A stretch of 43,966 bases of DNA from a bacterium (GTDB lineage Bacteria; Patescibacteriota; Saccharimonadia; Saccharimonadales; UBA4665). The translations under genes and the position numbers were made by a program. This document shows positions 17,374-29,505 of the stretch, in pieces (positions within the stretch are counted from its first letter, which is position 1; the number at the start of each line of letters is the position of its first letter). Below the pieces are notes generated by a model. The model did no database searches and was not told where the DNA came from. It was given only the letters and a program-made list of their open reading frames with translations. Location: assembly GCA_021800155.1 (NCBI GenBank), contig JAJYZG010000007.1, positions 1 through 43,966 of the forward strand. The letters are read 5' to 3'.

Positions 17374-18276
17374 ATGTTCATGCAGTTCGCGTCCTTAAAC
17401 TTGTGGGATCCGGCGCACGTTTCTGGCTGGGTTACTATTTTGTTGGTAGCACTAATCCTTGGGCTAATCCATGGGATTACTCCTGACGAACACACCTGGC
17501 CGATTACTTTTAGTTATGCAATCGGCAGTTATTCTACCAGGCGTGGTCTGCGTGCTGGCATTATCTTTTCATTAGCCTTCACGCTCCAACGGGCGATAGC
17601 CAGCGAGTTGGCTTACTTAGGGCTATCACGGTTATATACAAATACTTCTTTAAATAATGTGATTTATATAATTGTTGGCGTTTTGATGGCTTTAGCCGGA
17701 CTCATAATGATGCGTCGTAAAGCCATCTTTCATCTTGAATTGCCCTTTTTTAAAGAGCACCATCTTGATAGGAAGCAAGCTCATGAGACCTGGCTCAATG
17801 ATCCCCGCCCGTGGATGCCGGCAGTGCATGGCTTTGTTGCCGGCTGGGGGTTTGGTGCCTTTGCCTTAATTATTTATACGGTACTAGCACCAGCTGCAGG
17901 CTCAGCTGCTCTAGGTTGGGTGCCAGGCGCAGTCTTTGGTTTAGGTACTATGATCATGCAGGCGCTGGCCGGAGCACTTTTCGGTTTTATTGCTTCTAGA
18001 AAAGGCTTATCAAGTGACGCCATCCGCAAGGTTGCGCTTAAAACTGCTGCCAATACTCTAACTTATGGCGGACTAGCTTTTATAGCTGGCGGGCTGTTGG
18101 GCCAGCTGTTCCCAAATATTGCTAAGTTGTCTTTGGTGACCGGTTTGCATGTTCACAACCTTGATAGCCTAGGTTTAGGTTTTGTGCTGGTTATTGTTAG
18201 TGTGATTGGCGTAGGATTAACGACGTTAATTCGAACGACCCGCTCAGAGCTCAGCAAAGTGCGCATCCTCATTTAG
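17374..18276 (+). CDS. NicO/UreH-like nickel/cobalt transporter family membrane protein
   Basis: LILGLIHGITPDEHTWPITFSYAIGSYSTRRGLRAG resembles the His/Asp motif (HALDPDH type) of nickel/cobalt permeases. Confidence 0.65.
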   Translation: MFMQFASLNLWDPAHVSGWVTILLVALILGLIHGITPDEHTWPITFSYAIGSYSTRRGLRAGIIFSLAFTLQRAIASELAYLGLSRLYTNTSLNNVIYIIVGVLMALAGLIMMRRKAIFHLELPFFKEHHLDRKQAHETWLNDPRPWMPAVHGFVAGWGFGAFALIIYTVLAPAAGSAALGWVPGAVFGLGTMIMQALAGALFGFIASRKGLSSDAIRKVALKTAANTLTYGGLAFIAGGLLGQLFPNIAKLSLVTGLHVHNLDSLGLGFVLVIVSVIGVGLTTLIRTTRSELSKVRILI

Positions 18277-18727
18277 TTATAAAAGCAGTCGGGCTCGCGT
18301 TAGTTGCACCTATTATTATGCAGTTTCTACGCTTTAGTGACCGTTTGTTCAATCCGGCCGACTTCTTTGTTGACATGTCTTAAGATTCGTTTTAGAGAGT
18401 TGGTTTAGTGGTTAGCTAGAAGCGCAATAGCAGCAAGCAAAAGTAATTGCAAGTCGTTTCAATATCCGGACGGAACTGGCGCTGGCAGTTGGTGGTTAAG
18501 TAATCCTTAAAAACCGGCTGAAGGTTAATGACAGCCAACAGAATCACATATTGCCGTAGCGTGCGTGAAGATAGCCGCCGTCTTTTGGTTAAAAGTTTGA
18601 ATACCATTTCTGTCGTTTATGACACCCCAAGAATACACAGCCAAACTGGAGACAGAAGTGTCCTTGATGTATTGAACCGCTACAAATTATTGCATTCAGC
18701 CAGCATAGAATTTATGCTTAGTTAAAC

Positions 18728-19945
18728 ATGAACGATCGAATGAGCAGGAAGGAACCGGTATCTCAAGACAACCAAAACGCTAGTCAACCGCCCAAGATGA
18801 CAGATGGATTGAGTGCAACAAACCAAGTACCAGACGAAAACCACCCGGCTGAAACGTTTCCTGACTATCCACGCATGCAACATTCTCACTGGCTAGTTTA
18901 TCTTTATATACTAGCTGCGCTGCTAGTGGTGGCCGGAGCGTCTTTATACTCCTGGCGGCATAAATCTACTCATAAGACTGGCTCAAGTCAGGTTGCTGTT
19001 ACAATTACGCATACGGATGTCTGGACCGGTCAAGGCAATAGTACAAATTGGAGCAACCCCAAAAACTGGTCGCTAGGTTTACCTCATAACAATCAAAACA
19101 TAGAAATTAACATCTCAAATATTAGTAAATCGGTTGCACGGAAACAGGAAAACGCTACGTATAACATGAATATAAACGGGCTAGTGATTAAGAATCTCAC
19201 CATAACCGGCAATAACCCAAACCTGAACTATGTTCTTAAAGGTGATACCCTGAATCTAAGTGGTGGTATCTATGATACGGCAAGTAACGACTCTCCGGCA
19301 GCCAGCTTAGAGTTACCTATAATATTTATGGCCAACAGTACAGTTTCGATGTTACCTAAAAGTAGTGGGCTGGACCTTTCGACGCTAGAATTTGGCAGCC
19401 ATCAGCTGAATGTAGCCGGCGGTGTTACCATTAACACCCTAGTCGGCAGTGGAGAGCTGAGTTTCATGGCTGGAACATCTTTGGCTGAATCGACTTTTAG
19501 TGGTCCAAGTGCAGCATTTAGCGGCAAAGTATTGATCGGTTCGAACAACGTAGTAAATATGGACGTGGCGCAAATCGCACCGAATAGTTATGTCAGCGCT
19601 TTTGGCAGCGGCAGTATCTCAGTTGAGAGCGGAGGTTCTCTGTCGATAGCTTCTAGTGCGTCGCAGCCGGTGGTATCTAACGCCATCAGCATTATTGGAA
19701 ACGGCCCGCTTTTGCCCGCCCCTGCGCGCGGCAATTACGGTGCACTTAATTTATCTGCCTGTAGTTCTAAAATAGATGCAACTTTCACTAGTCAAGTCAG
19801 CTTAGCAGGCAATGCTGAAATCGGGTGTACTTTCTCTAGTTCTCTAAATAACACTAAAAATACGCCAACGGCAGATTTTAAGCAGCTTAGCACTAATAAG
19901 CACCATATCGCCGAGGTGCCCGGTAGTAACATATCAATTCTCTAG
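18728..19945 (+). CDS. Membrane-anchored surface protein, beta-solenoid-like
   Basis: TM at about residues 55-75; VWTGQGNSTNWSNPKNWSLGLPHNN motif typical of beta-helix passenger proteins. Confidence 0.6.
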   Translation: MNDRMSRKEPVSQDNQNASQPPKMTDGLSATNQVPDENHPAETFPDYPRMQHSHWLVYLYILAALLVVAGASLYSWRHKSTHKTGSSQVAVTITHTDVWTGQGNSTNWSNPKNWSLGLPHNNQNIEINISNISKSVARKQENATYNMNINGLVIKNLTITGNNPNLNYVLKGDTLNLSGGIYDTASNDSPAASLELPIIFMANSTVSMLPKSSGLDLSTLEFGSHQLNVAGGVTINTLVGSGELSFMAGTSLAESTFSGPSAAFSGKVLIGSNNVVNMDVAQIAPNSYVSAFGSGSISVESGGSLSIASSASQPVVSNAISIIGNGPLLPAPARGNYGALNLSACSSKIDATFTSQVSLAGNAEIGCTFSSSLNNTKNTPTADFKQLSTNKHHIAEVPGSNISIL

Positions 19946-20123
19946 CCCTTGATTTTATAATGCATAAATACTATGGTGGCTAAGTAAGTACAAAATGAAA
20001 GACAAAGTCTTTGCTGTCCAATTTAAACGAGAACATGCCGTTGCTGATATTCAGTCTACGCTTACCTAATTTACTTAAAAATCTAGGAAAGTTTCAGGCT
20101 TTCTAATTACACTAGAATTAACA

Positions 20124-21014
20124 ATGAAGAATAAAGCTTTCCAGGCAATCAGTAACAAGCCCCTGTTTTTAGTGGTGGCGGCAACTCTCGTGCTGGTTTC
20201 GTTTGTCATGTTTGCGGAGCTGGTTGGTCTAACTAGAGTACTTGACCGGATGTTTGACGCTGATGCAATCTGGTTGTTGCTGGTTATAGGGGCGCAATCG
20301 ATCGCCTATTGGGCGTATGTTATACCGTATAAGCACATTTTCAAGTTGAACTTTAAAGAAGCCACCCGGCATAGTTTTGCCGGTTTCCATCCAACACTCC
20401 CACGCGGTGGCTTTAACTATGATGTCGTAACCCAATGTGAAATTGGCAAAAAAGCTCGCGTCTACTACTTAGGATTATGGGAGTATGTTGCTTTGGCTCC
20501 CGCCGTCATGATCGCTGCGATATATGCATATATTCACGGCGCGGTACCGGCGCCGTTGTCATTACCCTGGATCATAGGCGTACCGACAGGATCAATTATT
20601 TTTGGCATGGCGGTATTATTGCGTAAACGGATTGTGCGTTTTCCTAAAGCGCATAAACTACTGGAAATTATGTTGGACATGTTAAGGCAGCAAAGTCTAA
20701 AGGAAATTTTTTGGCTAATGGGTGGAATGGTAGTTTATTGGACTGGAGAAATATTTGCGCTTTGGGGGGCTTTGCAGTTGTTCCATGTTAGTTTGGGTTG
20801 GTTCGAACTCCTTATTGCCTATGGTACTGGATATGTGGTTAGCCGGCGTAGCTTACCGCTTGGTGGAGCGGGACTGGTGCTTGTTGGCTTGGCTTTGTCG
20901 CTGCACTGGGTTGGCGCAGCATTGTCTGTCACTCTGCTTGTGGCGCTTGCCTACCAAGTGTTTAATTTGTTAATGCCAGTATTGTACCGTCGCCTTGCGG
21001 GCGCGCTTGCTTAA
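20124..21014 (+). CDS. Lysylphosphatidylglycerol synthase TM/flippase-like (UPF0104-like) membrane protein
   Basis: About 8 TM; YGTGYVVSRRSLPLGGAGLVLVGLALSLHWVGAALSVTLLVALAYQVFNLLMP. Confidence 0.65.
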   Translation: MKNKAFQAISNKPLFLVVAATLVLVSFVMFAELVGLTRVLDRMFDADAIWLLLVIGAQSIAYWAYVIPYKHIFKLNFKEATRHSFAGFHPTLPRGGFNYDVVTQCEIGKKARVYYLGLWEYVALAPAVMIAAIYAYIHGAVPAPLSLPWIIGVPTGSIIFGMAVLLRKRIVRFPKAHKLLEIMLDMLRQQSLKEIFWLMGGMVVYWTGEIFALWGALQLFHVSLGWFELLIAYGTGYVVSRRSLPLGGAGLVLVGLALSLHWVGAALSVTLLVALAYQVFNLLMPVLYRRLAGALA

Positions 21015-21021
21015 TACTAAA

Positions 21022-21049
21022 TTGCAATATTGTATCAATTTGCTACTCT
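21022..21049 (+). promoter_or_regulatory. Promoter TTGCAA-N16-TACTCT with Nur-box-like TTGCAA-N5-TATCAA
   Basis: Sequence ttgcaatattgtatcaatttgctactct; ATG at 21056. Confidence 0.45.
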
Positions 21050-21055
21050 TGGTTC

Positions 21056-21484
21056 ATGGACTATTCGCGTTTAGCCAAAGTTCTCTCTAGCAATGGCTTT
21101 AGCCTGACTCAAGCTAGAAAACGAGTTTTTGGTGCACTGGTTGATCAAGAAGGCATATCGATGAATGAGCTCATCTGTGAACTTTCGGGAACAGTTGATC
21201 GGGTAAGTGTTTATCGCAATGTGACTTTATTTGAAAAGCTCGGCATTCTGCAGCGGATCAGCAATGGATTTAAATACAAAGTCGAGCTAAGCGATAGCTT
21301 TAGCTCGCATCATCATCATTTATCCTGTTCGCAGTGCGGACAGATTATTAACATTAAAGCCGATCAATTAGAAGGAGCAATTAAGCAGCTTGGTAAAGAT
21401 CACGGATTTGTTATTAGCGGTCACCAAGTTGAAATTCACGGCAGCTGCGCGCAGTGTGCACTAAAAGGCAAAGAAGTGGGATAA
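21056..21484 (+). CDS. Fur-family metalloregulator
   Basis: LTQARKRVFGALVDQEGISMNELICELSGTVDRVSVYRNVTLFEKLGIL...HHHHLSCSQCGQI...GSCAQC. Confidence 0.92.
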   Translation: MDYSRLAKVLSSNGFSLTQARKRVFGALVDQEGISMNELICELSGTVDRVSVYRNVTLFEKLGILQRISNGFKYKVELSDSFSSHHHHLSCSQCGQIINIKADQLEGAIKQLGKDHGFVISGHQVEIHGSCAQCALKGKEVG

Positions 21485-21554
21485 ATCACGGCTAATTGAG
21501 CTAAAGAGCTCTTAAATATATAAACGCGCACCTAAAAAGTTCAAGGAGAAGCTT

Positions 21555-22715
21555 TTGAACCCTAAAAGATTAAGCCTGAATGCTGTTAAATCACTGCTCA
21601 TGCATCCACCGCAGTCGCCGGCGGTTACCATTTATCTGCCAACACACAGACGCGCCTCGCCTCCTAAAATAAGTGCGGACGAAGTGCGACTAAAAAATCT
21701 TAAAAATGAGGCGGTTAAAATAATCCGAACCTTTGATGAGGGTAAAAAATTTGCAGATGGCTTCAACTCCCAACTTGATCAACTGATTGAAAGTCTGCCT
21801 TTTTGGGAGCACCAGGACAAAGGTCTGCTTATTTGCGCATGCCCCAATCTGTTTCAGATGTTTTATTTGCCGTTAGATACCAAGGAATATTTAGCAGTAG
21901 ATAAGATGTTTCATTTAGCACCGGTTTTAGGTTTATTAGGTGACTTACAAAACCGCTACTACGTGTTAGCTATATCCCAGCATGAGCCGGCCCTATTTGG
22001 CGGCGATTACTATAGCCTGCGTCGCTTAGATGTCGGCTTGCCGCAATCGCTGCGGCAGGCTTTGCAGATTGATGAGCCGGATAGAATTAGTGAGCAACAA
22101 CACTCAGCCCGCGGGCATAACGGATATAACGGGCGTGGGGGCGACAAAGATATTGCACAAGATGAGCGATTAAGGTTCTGGCGCTTGATTGACCGTAAAT
22201 GTTTAAAGTACACAGAGCGTGATCGGCCGCTATTATTAGTCGGAATTGCGAGCGAAGTTGCAGAGTATCTAGAGCAAACGCGCTATCCGTCTGTGATCAA
22301 AAACCATATCGAGGGCAGTTGGAGCAACCCTAATTTGAGCGAACTTTTCCTGCAGGCTATAGCGATGATCAAACAGGAAGTAGTTGCTTCTCGGCATACT
22401 TCCATAGTTAATGAGTTTAAAAAACTTAGAGGCAGTATGCCGGAACTGACTGCAAACAACTTGATTGACATTATGACTGCCGCCGAGCAGGGACGGGTAG
22501 ATAAGCTATTATTAGCCGGCATCCGTGTGACGGCCGATACAGTTCGTGAGGATCGCCGCCCGGCAGAAGTTATTAATTTTCCGCCCCAGGAAACTGCGGA
22601 GATTGTTAACAGAGTAGCCTTAAAAGTCTGGAGCTCGAGGGGTAAAATAGTGCTACTTAAGACCAATCAGATGCCGGTAAAAGGTGCTGGAATACTTGCT
22701 GTGCTGCGCTATTAA
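21555..22715 (+). CDS. baeRF-type (bacterial archaeo-eukaryotic release factor-like) protein
   Basis: PAVTIYLPTHRRASPPKISADEVRLKNLKNEAVKII...; TTG start after AAGGAG RBS. Confidence 0.7.
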   Translation: MNPKRLSLNAVKSLLMHPPQSPAVTIYLPTHRRASPPKISADEVRLKNLKNEAVKIIRTFDEGKKFADGFNSQLDQLIESLPFWEHQDKGLLICACPNLFQMFYLPLDTKEYLAVDKMFHLAPVLGLLGDLQNRYYVLAISQHEPALFGGDYYSLRRLDVGLPQSLRQALQIDEPDRISEQQHSARGHNGYNGRGGDKDIAQDERLRFWRLIDRKCLKYTERDRPLLLVGIASEVAEYLEQTRYPSVIKNHIEGSWSNPNLSELFLQAIAMIKQEVVASRHTSIVNEFKKLRGSMPELTANNLIDIMTAAEQGRVDKLLLAGIRVTADTVREDRRPAEVINFPPQETAEIVNRVALKVWSSRGKIVLLKTNQMPVKGAGILAVLRY

Positions 22716-23206
22716 CAACCGCTGCTTAAAAGTGCAGTCGGATTGATATTAAAATGCCAGCCGTAGTATAACGACGCCAGCGTGTAAATCGAGGATTCCA
22801 GCGGCGCACTAATAATTGGCGAGGAATCGACATTGGCATCGTTGCCGTCAAAACAAATTGCTTGTTCTACCCGGGCGGCTGTGGGGTTATAGCCTAGCTT
22901 CATAACGGTCGGCTCAAGTGCGGCGAGTGCGTTCCAGGCCTGCACATTGATTTCGTTGCCGGCGCAGGTTATCGGTGAAGGGTTGCCGTTGGATGCATAT
23001 GTTAAACTTACACTACATTCACCAGCTTTCGGCGGTACGGTCGCAGGCTTTAGAATGCTAACATTTGTAGAGCTGGTCGGTGTGGATTGGGTGCTGATCG
23101 CCGGCGAGGAACCGCCACTTAAAGCTCCAAAGATAGCAACCCCGCCAAAAATCACTACCAAAAAAGCGGCAACAGCAATAATAAACGGAGTAACGGGTCG
23201 TTCCAT
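22712..23206 (-). CDS. Secreted/anchored hypothetical protein
   Basis: N-terminal TM PFIIAVAAFLVVIFGGVAIFGAL, low-complexity Ser/Thr/Pro linker, conserved Cys. Confidence 0.7.
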   Translation of the reverse strand: MERPVTPFIIAVAAFLVVIFGGVAIFGALSGGSSPAISTQSTPTSSTNVSILKPATVPPKAGECSVSLTYASNGNPSPITCAGNEINVQAWNALAALEPTVMKLGYNPTAARVEQAICFDGNDANVDSSPIISAPLESSIYTLASLYYGWHFNINPTALLSSGC

Positions 23207-23285
23207 GACGGAAGTATTTTATCATGTGACGACGTCTCTCTGGATGTATAAGGTTAAATTAAGCTATACTTTAGGGAATATAATT

Positions 23286-23359
23286 GGTGCCGTGGCGGAG
23301 TGGTGACGCAGAGGTCTGCAAAACCTTTTATGCCAGTTCGATTCTGGTCGGCACCTCCA
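23286..23359 (+). tRNA. tRNA-Cys (anticodon GCA), CCA encoded
   Basis: Acceptor ggtgccg/cggcacc, anticodon loop ctgcaaa, T-loop ttcgatt, 3' CCA. Confidence 0.95.
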
Positions 23360-23367
23360 CAATCTAA

Positions 23368-23455
23368 GCGCGGGTGTCGTAATTGGTAGCCGAGACAGAC
23401 TTAAAATCTGTTGCCCTAGTAGGGCGTGCGGGTTCAATTCCCGCCCCGCGCACCA
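23368..23455 (+). tRNA. tRNA-Leu (anticodon UAA), CCA encoded
   Basis: Acceptor gcgcggg/cccgcgc, anticodon loop cttaaaa, long variable arm, ggttcaattcc T-arm. Confidence 0.95.
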
Positions 23456-23496
23456 CTTAAGTTTAATTACCCCTGTTATTAGCATAAGAGCTTTGA

Positions 23497-23502
23497 TATA
23501 AT
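23497..23502 (+). promoter_or_regulatory. -10 element TATAAT (extended TTGATATAAT) upstream of F1-like operon
   Basis: tttgatataatagtc; ATG at 23550. Confidence 0.45.
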
Positions 23503-23549
23503 AGTCTAAGATCTGATTATCTAAAGAGACAAAAATCAAAGACAAGCTT

Positions 23550-24389
23550 ATGCAGCACTTCCGGCGAAAAACTAACACCTTTGCCAAATTACTGAGTCTG
23601 CTGTTATTAACCATGGCATCAATTGGGTTGTTTGGCGCTTTAGTTACAGCCGCTCCGTTAATTACTCAAGGTTTTGATACAACACAGAATCTAAGTATCG
23701 GGTCCATCGTCAGTGCGGTGCCTGGCTCGCAAATCAGTGTGACAAGCGCCAATTTAACTAATGCCCGTTCGTTAATAGGCGTAGTGATCGCCAGCAATAA
23801 TGCCGAAGTGTCGCTGACAAGCGGGATTAACCAGGTACAAGTGGCAACCAGTGGGATTAACCAAGTATTGGTTTCCAATTTAAACGGTACAATCAAAACT
23901 GGTGACGAAATCACTGCTTCTCCTATCAGCGGTGTAGGTATGCTGGTAACTGATAACGCCGAAGTTATTGGAACCGCCCAGGGTAATTTTCCAAATACCA
24001 CCGCCCAAAAGCAGACTATCGCAACGAGTAGCGGTAAACAGACCGTCGAAATTGGCGATGTGGCGGTATTGGTGAGCGTTGGTTTTTACACCAAACAACC
24101 GCCAAAAACCCTGGTTCCAAGTGCGATTCAAAACCTGGCTAATGCGATTGCCGGCAAGACGGTCAAGACTTTGCCAATAATCTTAAGTGCGGTTATTTTC
24201 TTTGTGACCCTGATTGTGGTAGTGGCTATTGTTTATTCGATGATCCATGGCAGCATTATTTCGGTTGGTCGCAACCCAATGGCTCAATCTGCCATTTATC
24301 GCAATGTTATGCAGATGTCAGCGCTCGTGGTAGCCATAGTTGCTGTTGCGCTGTTTGTTATTTTCATGATATTAACGAGGTTAAGCTAA
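23550..24389 (+). CDS. Membrane protein with beta-rich ectodomain and C-terminal subunit-c-like hairpin
   Basis: N-terminal TM/signal; ectodomain NGTIKTGDEITASPISGVGMLVTDNAEVIGTA; C-terminal TM-HGSIISVGRNPMAQSAIYRNV-TM resembling the c-subunit polar loop but with no Asp/Glu in the helices. Confidence 0.6.
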   Translation: MQHFRRKTNTFAKLLSLLLLTMASIGLFGALVTAAPLITQGFDTTQNLSIGSIVSAVPGSQISVTSANLTNARSLIGVVIASNNAEVSLTSGINQVQVATSGINQVLVSNLNGTIKTGDEITASPISGVGMLVTDNAEVIGTAQGNFPNTTAQKQTIATSSGKQTVEIGDVAVLVSVGFYTKQPPKTLVPSAIQNLANAIAGKTVKTLPIILSAVIFFVTLIVVVAIVYSMIHGSIISVGRNPMAQSAIYRNVMQMSALVVAIVAVALFVIFMILTRLS

Positions 24390-24402
24390 GGGGGCGGGCA
24401 AA

Positions 24403-25023
24403 ATGAACATCGTATTTGAAATTTTTCTCTACATTGATGTATTTATCATCGGGGTTGCGGCAGCAGTGGCTTTTTATCATGCGCGAGCTCACTTTAAACC
24501 GCAGCCGTCTACTAAGCATCTGACAACGGCTGCCAAAGAAGTCAACCTGAGCAAAGAAGTTCGCGATAAACTGCTGCTTGAATCACAGCAGAACTACCAG
24601 CACATTTTAGACCAAGCTGCAGTTGATCTCAGTCGTGAGCTAGCCGTGACGGCCGAAAAAATTAATACTACGATTAAAAATCTAGCAGCGGATATTATTA
24701 CCAAAGAGCTTGAAGGGTTCGAAAAGTTATTTAAGGACTATCAGCAAACAGCGGCAAACGAACTGACATCTGCTAGCACCCAAACCGAAACATATCAAAA
24801 GGAATTAAAAGCCAAACTGGATGCCCAGACTGAACAAGAACGTCAGCGGTTAGTATCCCTGATTGACAATCAGCTAGCCGATGCGGTTCTGTCTTTCTTA
24901 AACGAAGCCATGCAACACGAAGTCGATCTTGGTGCACAAGCTGACTATCTGATCAAATTACTTGATGAGCATAAGAGTGAGTTTAAAGATGCGGTGGTGG
25001 GACATGAATCAGCTAAAGCTTGA
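24403..25023 (+). CDS. F-type ATPase subunit b-like (membrane-anchored coiled-coil stalk)
   Basis: Single N-terminal TM then long helical Gln/Glu/Lys/Ala-rich segment; position upstream of delta-alpha-gamma-beta-epsilon. Confidence 0.65.
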   Translation: MNIVFEIFLYIDVFIIGVAAAVAFYHARAHFKPQPSTKHLTTAAKEVNLSKEVRDKLLLESQQNYQHILDQAAVDLSRELAVTAEKINTTIKNLAADIITKELEGFEKLFKDYQQTAANELTSASTQTETYQKELKAKLDAQTEQERQRLVSLIDNQLADAVLSFLNEAMQHEVDLGAQADYLIKLLDEHKSEFKDAVVGHESAKA

Positions 25024-25498
25024 TGGATCGATTAGCTCGAGCGAGGATTTGCGGGCGGTGATTGAAGAAATCAAGTCATATAAGTCAGCCTTCCGTCAGG
25101 CACAGATTAAAGCTGCAGTCAGTCACCACCCCGGCCGCCAGCCGCTGCCTGAACTGTCCTCCCCAGCTGCGGCAATGCTCAACCAGTTCCGTAGCGGTTC
25201 GAAACCAATCATCAATGAAACGATCGAACAGGCTTTAGTTGAACTCGAGCGGATGTTTGCCCAAGCCGTTAAAATCAGGGTGGTTTTGGCCGCCCCGGCA
25301 CCCAATAGTCTAAAACGGCGTTTAACCGACTGGATGCGGAACAATGTAGCTAAGAATCTATTGATTGACTATCGTTACGATAGCGGGATTTTAGGCGGCA
25401 TGGTAATAATTGCCGGAAGCCATATTTATGATTGGTCCTTACGCCGCGATTTGCAGGCTAACGGCGATAAATTTAAAGAGGTGATATCGCGTGTTTGA
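25004..25498 (+). CDS. F-type ATPase delta-like subunit
   Basis: C-terminal NLLIDYRYDSGILGGMVIIAGSHIYDWSLRRDLQ typical of delta; start ATG 25004 overlapping the b-like gene. Confidence 0.8.
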   Translation: MNQLKLDGSISSSEDLRAVIEEIKSYKSAFRQAQIKAAVSHHPGRQPLPELSSPAAAMLNQFRSGSKPIINETIEQALVELERMFAQAVKIRVVLAAPAPNSLKRRLTDWMRNNVAKNLLIDYRYDSGILGGMVIIAGSHIYDWSLRRDLQANGDKFKEVISRV

Positions 25499-26982
25499 CA
25501 ATCAGAAATTCACTAAATTAGTAGAGGCCAATAATTTAACCGGTGAAGTCGTTTCAACTAACAGTTTTATAGTTGAAGTTAAAGGCTTAGAAGGCGTGCG
25601 GTTAGGAGCGATGGTTCTGTTCAGTGACGGACAGCGCGGTCTGGTGCGTGAGGCTTACGGCGATCGAGTGATTTTATTCAATATCGATTCGGAGCATATC
25701 TTACCGGGTACTTTAGCAGTTGTCGAGAATGATTTGCTGCAAGTACCGGTTGGCAAAGAACTGATCGGGCGGGTGGTTACGCCAATGGGTAATCCAATTG
25801 ACAGCAAGGGACCGTTAAAAGCTAAAAAGCTTTCAGGTGTTTTTAACCCGGCTCCTGGGATCATGGCCCGTAGTATGCTTAATGCGCAACTGCCAAGCGG
25901 TGTACCGGCTGTTGATATGTTCTTTCCGATTGTGCTGGGACAGAGGATCGCAATTTTAGGCGACTCGAAATCCGGTAAAAGTACCTTTCTAAGTCAGCTC
26001 GCGGCTAATCAGGCCGGCACTGACAGGATTGTGGTTTACGCTATGGTTGGTAAGCGTAAAGTCGACATTGAAGCGCTTTTAAACGGCCTAAATAGCAGCG
26101 GTGCGATACAACATACCATAGTCGTCATTGCAGATATCTTTGATTCTTTGACTTTGTCTTACCTGGCGCCCTATGCAGCGTGCGCTATGGCAGAGGAACT
26201 ATGGCACCAGGGTCATGACGTTGTTATTATCTATGACGATTTATCCAGCCATGCTGAGGCATACCGGCAATTGTCGCTTATCCAGGAAGTTGATCCCGGA
26301 AGGGATAGTTACCCTGGAGATATCTTTTATGCCCATAGCTCGCTGCTTGAGCGTGCCGGAAAACTACTCGATGGCGGCAAAACACTCACTGCCTTACCGG
26401 TGGTCGTAACTCCCAATAACGATATTACCGCCTATCTTTCGACTTCCATTATGTCGATTACTGACGGTCAGATTATCTTTGATTTGAATGCCTTTAGAGC
26501 CGGTATTCGTCCGGCCGTTCATGCCGGTTTAAGCGTTTCACGGGTTGGCGGCCAAGCGCAAACGATCAGACAGAAACGTTTAAGCGGGACCTTATTCCAA
26601 AAAGTTGCCGCCTACCACCAGGCAGAAGAATTTGCGCATTTTGGTTCTAACCTGTCAAAAGAAGCTGCGACGGATCTCAAGCTTGGTCAGCAAATTTATG
26701 CAGTGCTCCACCAAATGCCGGAGGAACTATACAGCTTGACCGAACAGCAGTTGGTGCTAGAGACAGTATTACTAGGTGATGCACAGGTAGAAATCGACAT
26801 TGACGCTTTAAAAAAAGCCTCTAAGGAAGCTGCACCTAAAGTAAAAACTGAAGAAGATTTTGACAAGCTGGAGGCCGAATTACTTAAGCGGCACTCATTT
26901 GCTATTGCCGGGGAAGAAACTAAACCGCCATCAGAGCAGGCTGATGCCAATTCGAGTGAAGAAAAACCAGAAGAGGCAAAAA

Positions 26983-26996
<14 letters not shown>
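25491..26996 (+). CDS. F1-type ATPase alpha subunit-like
   Basis: GDSKSGKST P-loop, IIYDDLSSHAEAYRQLSL, DPGRDSYPGDIFYAHSSLLERAGK, GIRPAVHAGLSVSRVGGQAQ (arginine finger region). Confidence 0.93.
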
Positions 26997-29499
<2,503 letters not shown>

Positions 29500-29505
29500 G
29501 TAAAA

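Noticed and set aside
18416-18725. Short ORFs between the NicO-like gene and 18728
   Set aside because: No recognisable motif in either strand; likely decayed or noncoding sequence.
23550-24389. Calling this gene subunit a (atpB) or a normal subunit c
   Set aside because: It has only an N-terminal TM plus a C-terminal hairpin, no conserved Arg helix of subunit a, and no carboxylate of subunit c.
26860-26982. N-terminal extension of the gamma ORF
   Set aside because: Overlaps the alpha C-terminus in another frame; ATG at 26983 gives a normal gamma start.
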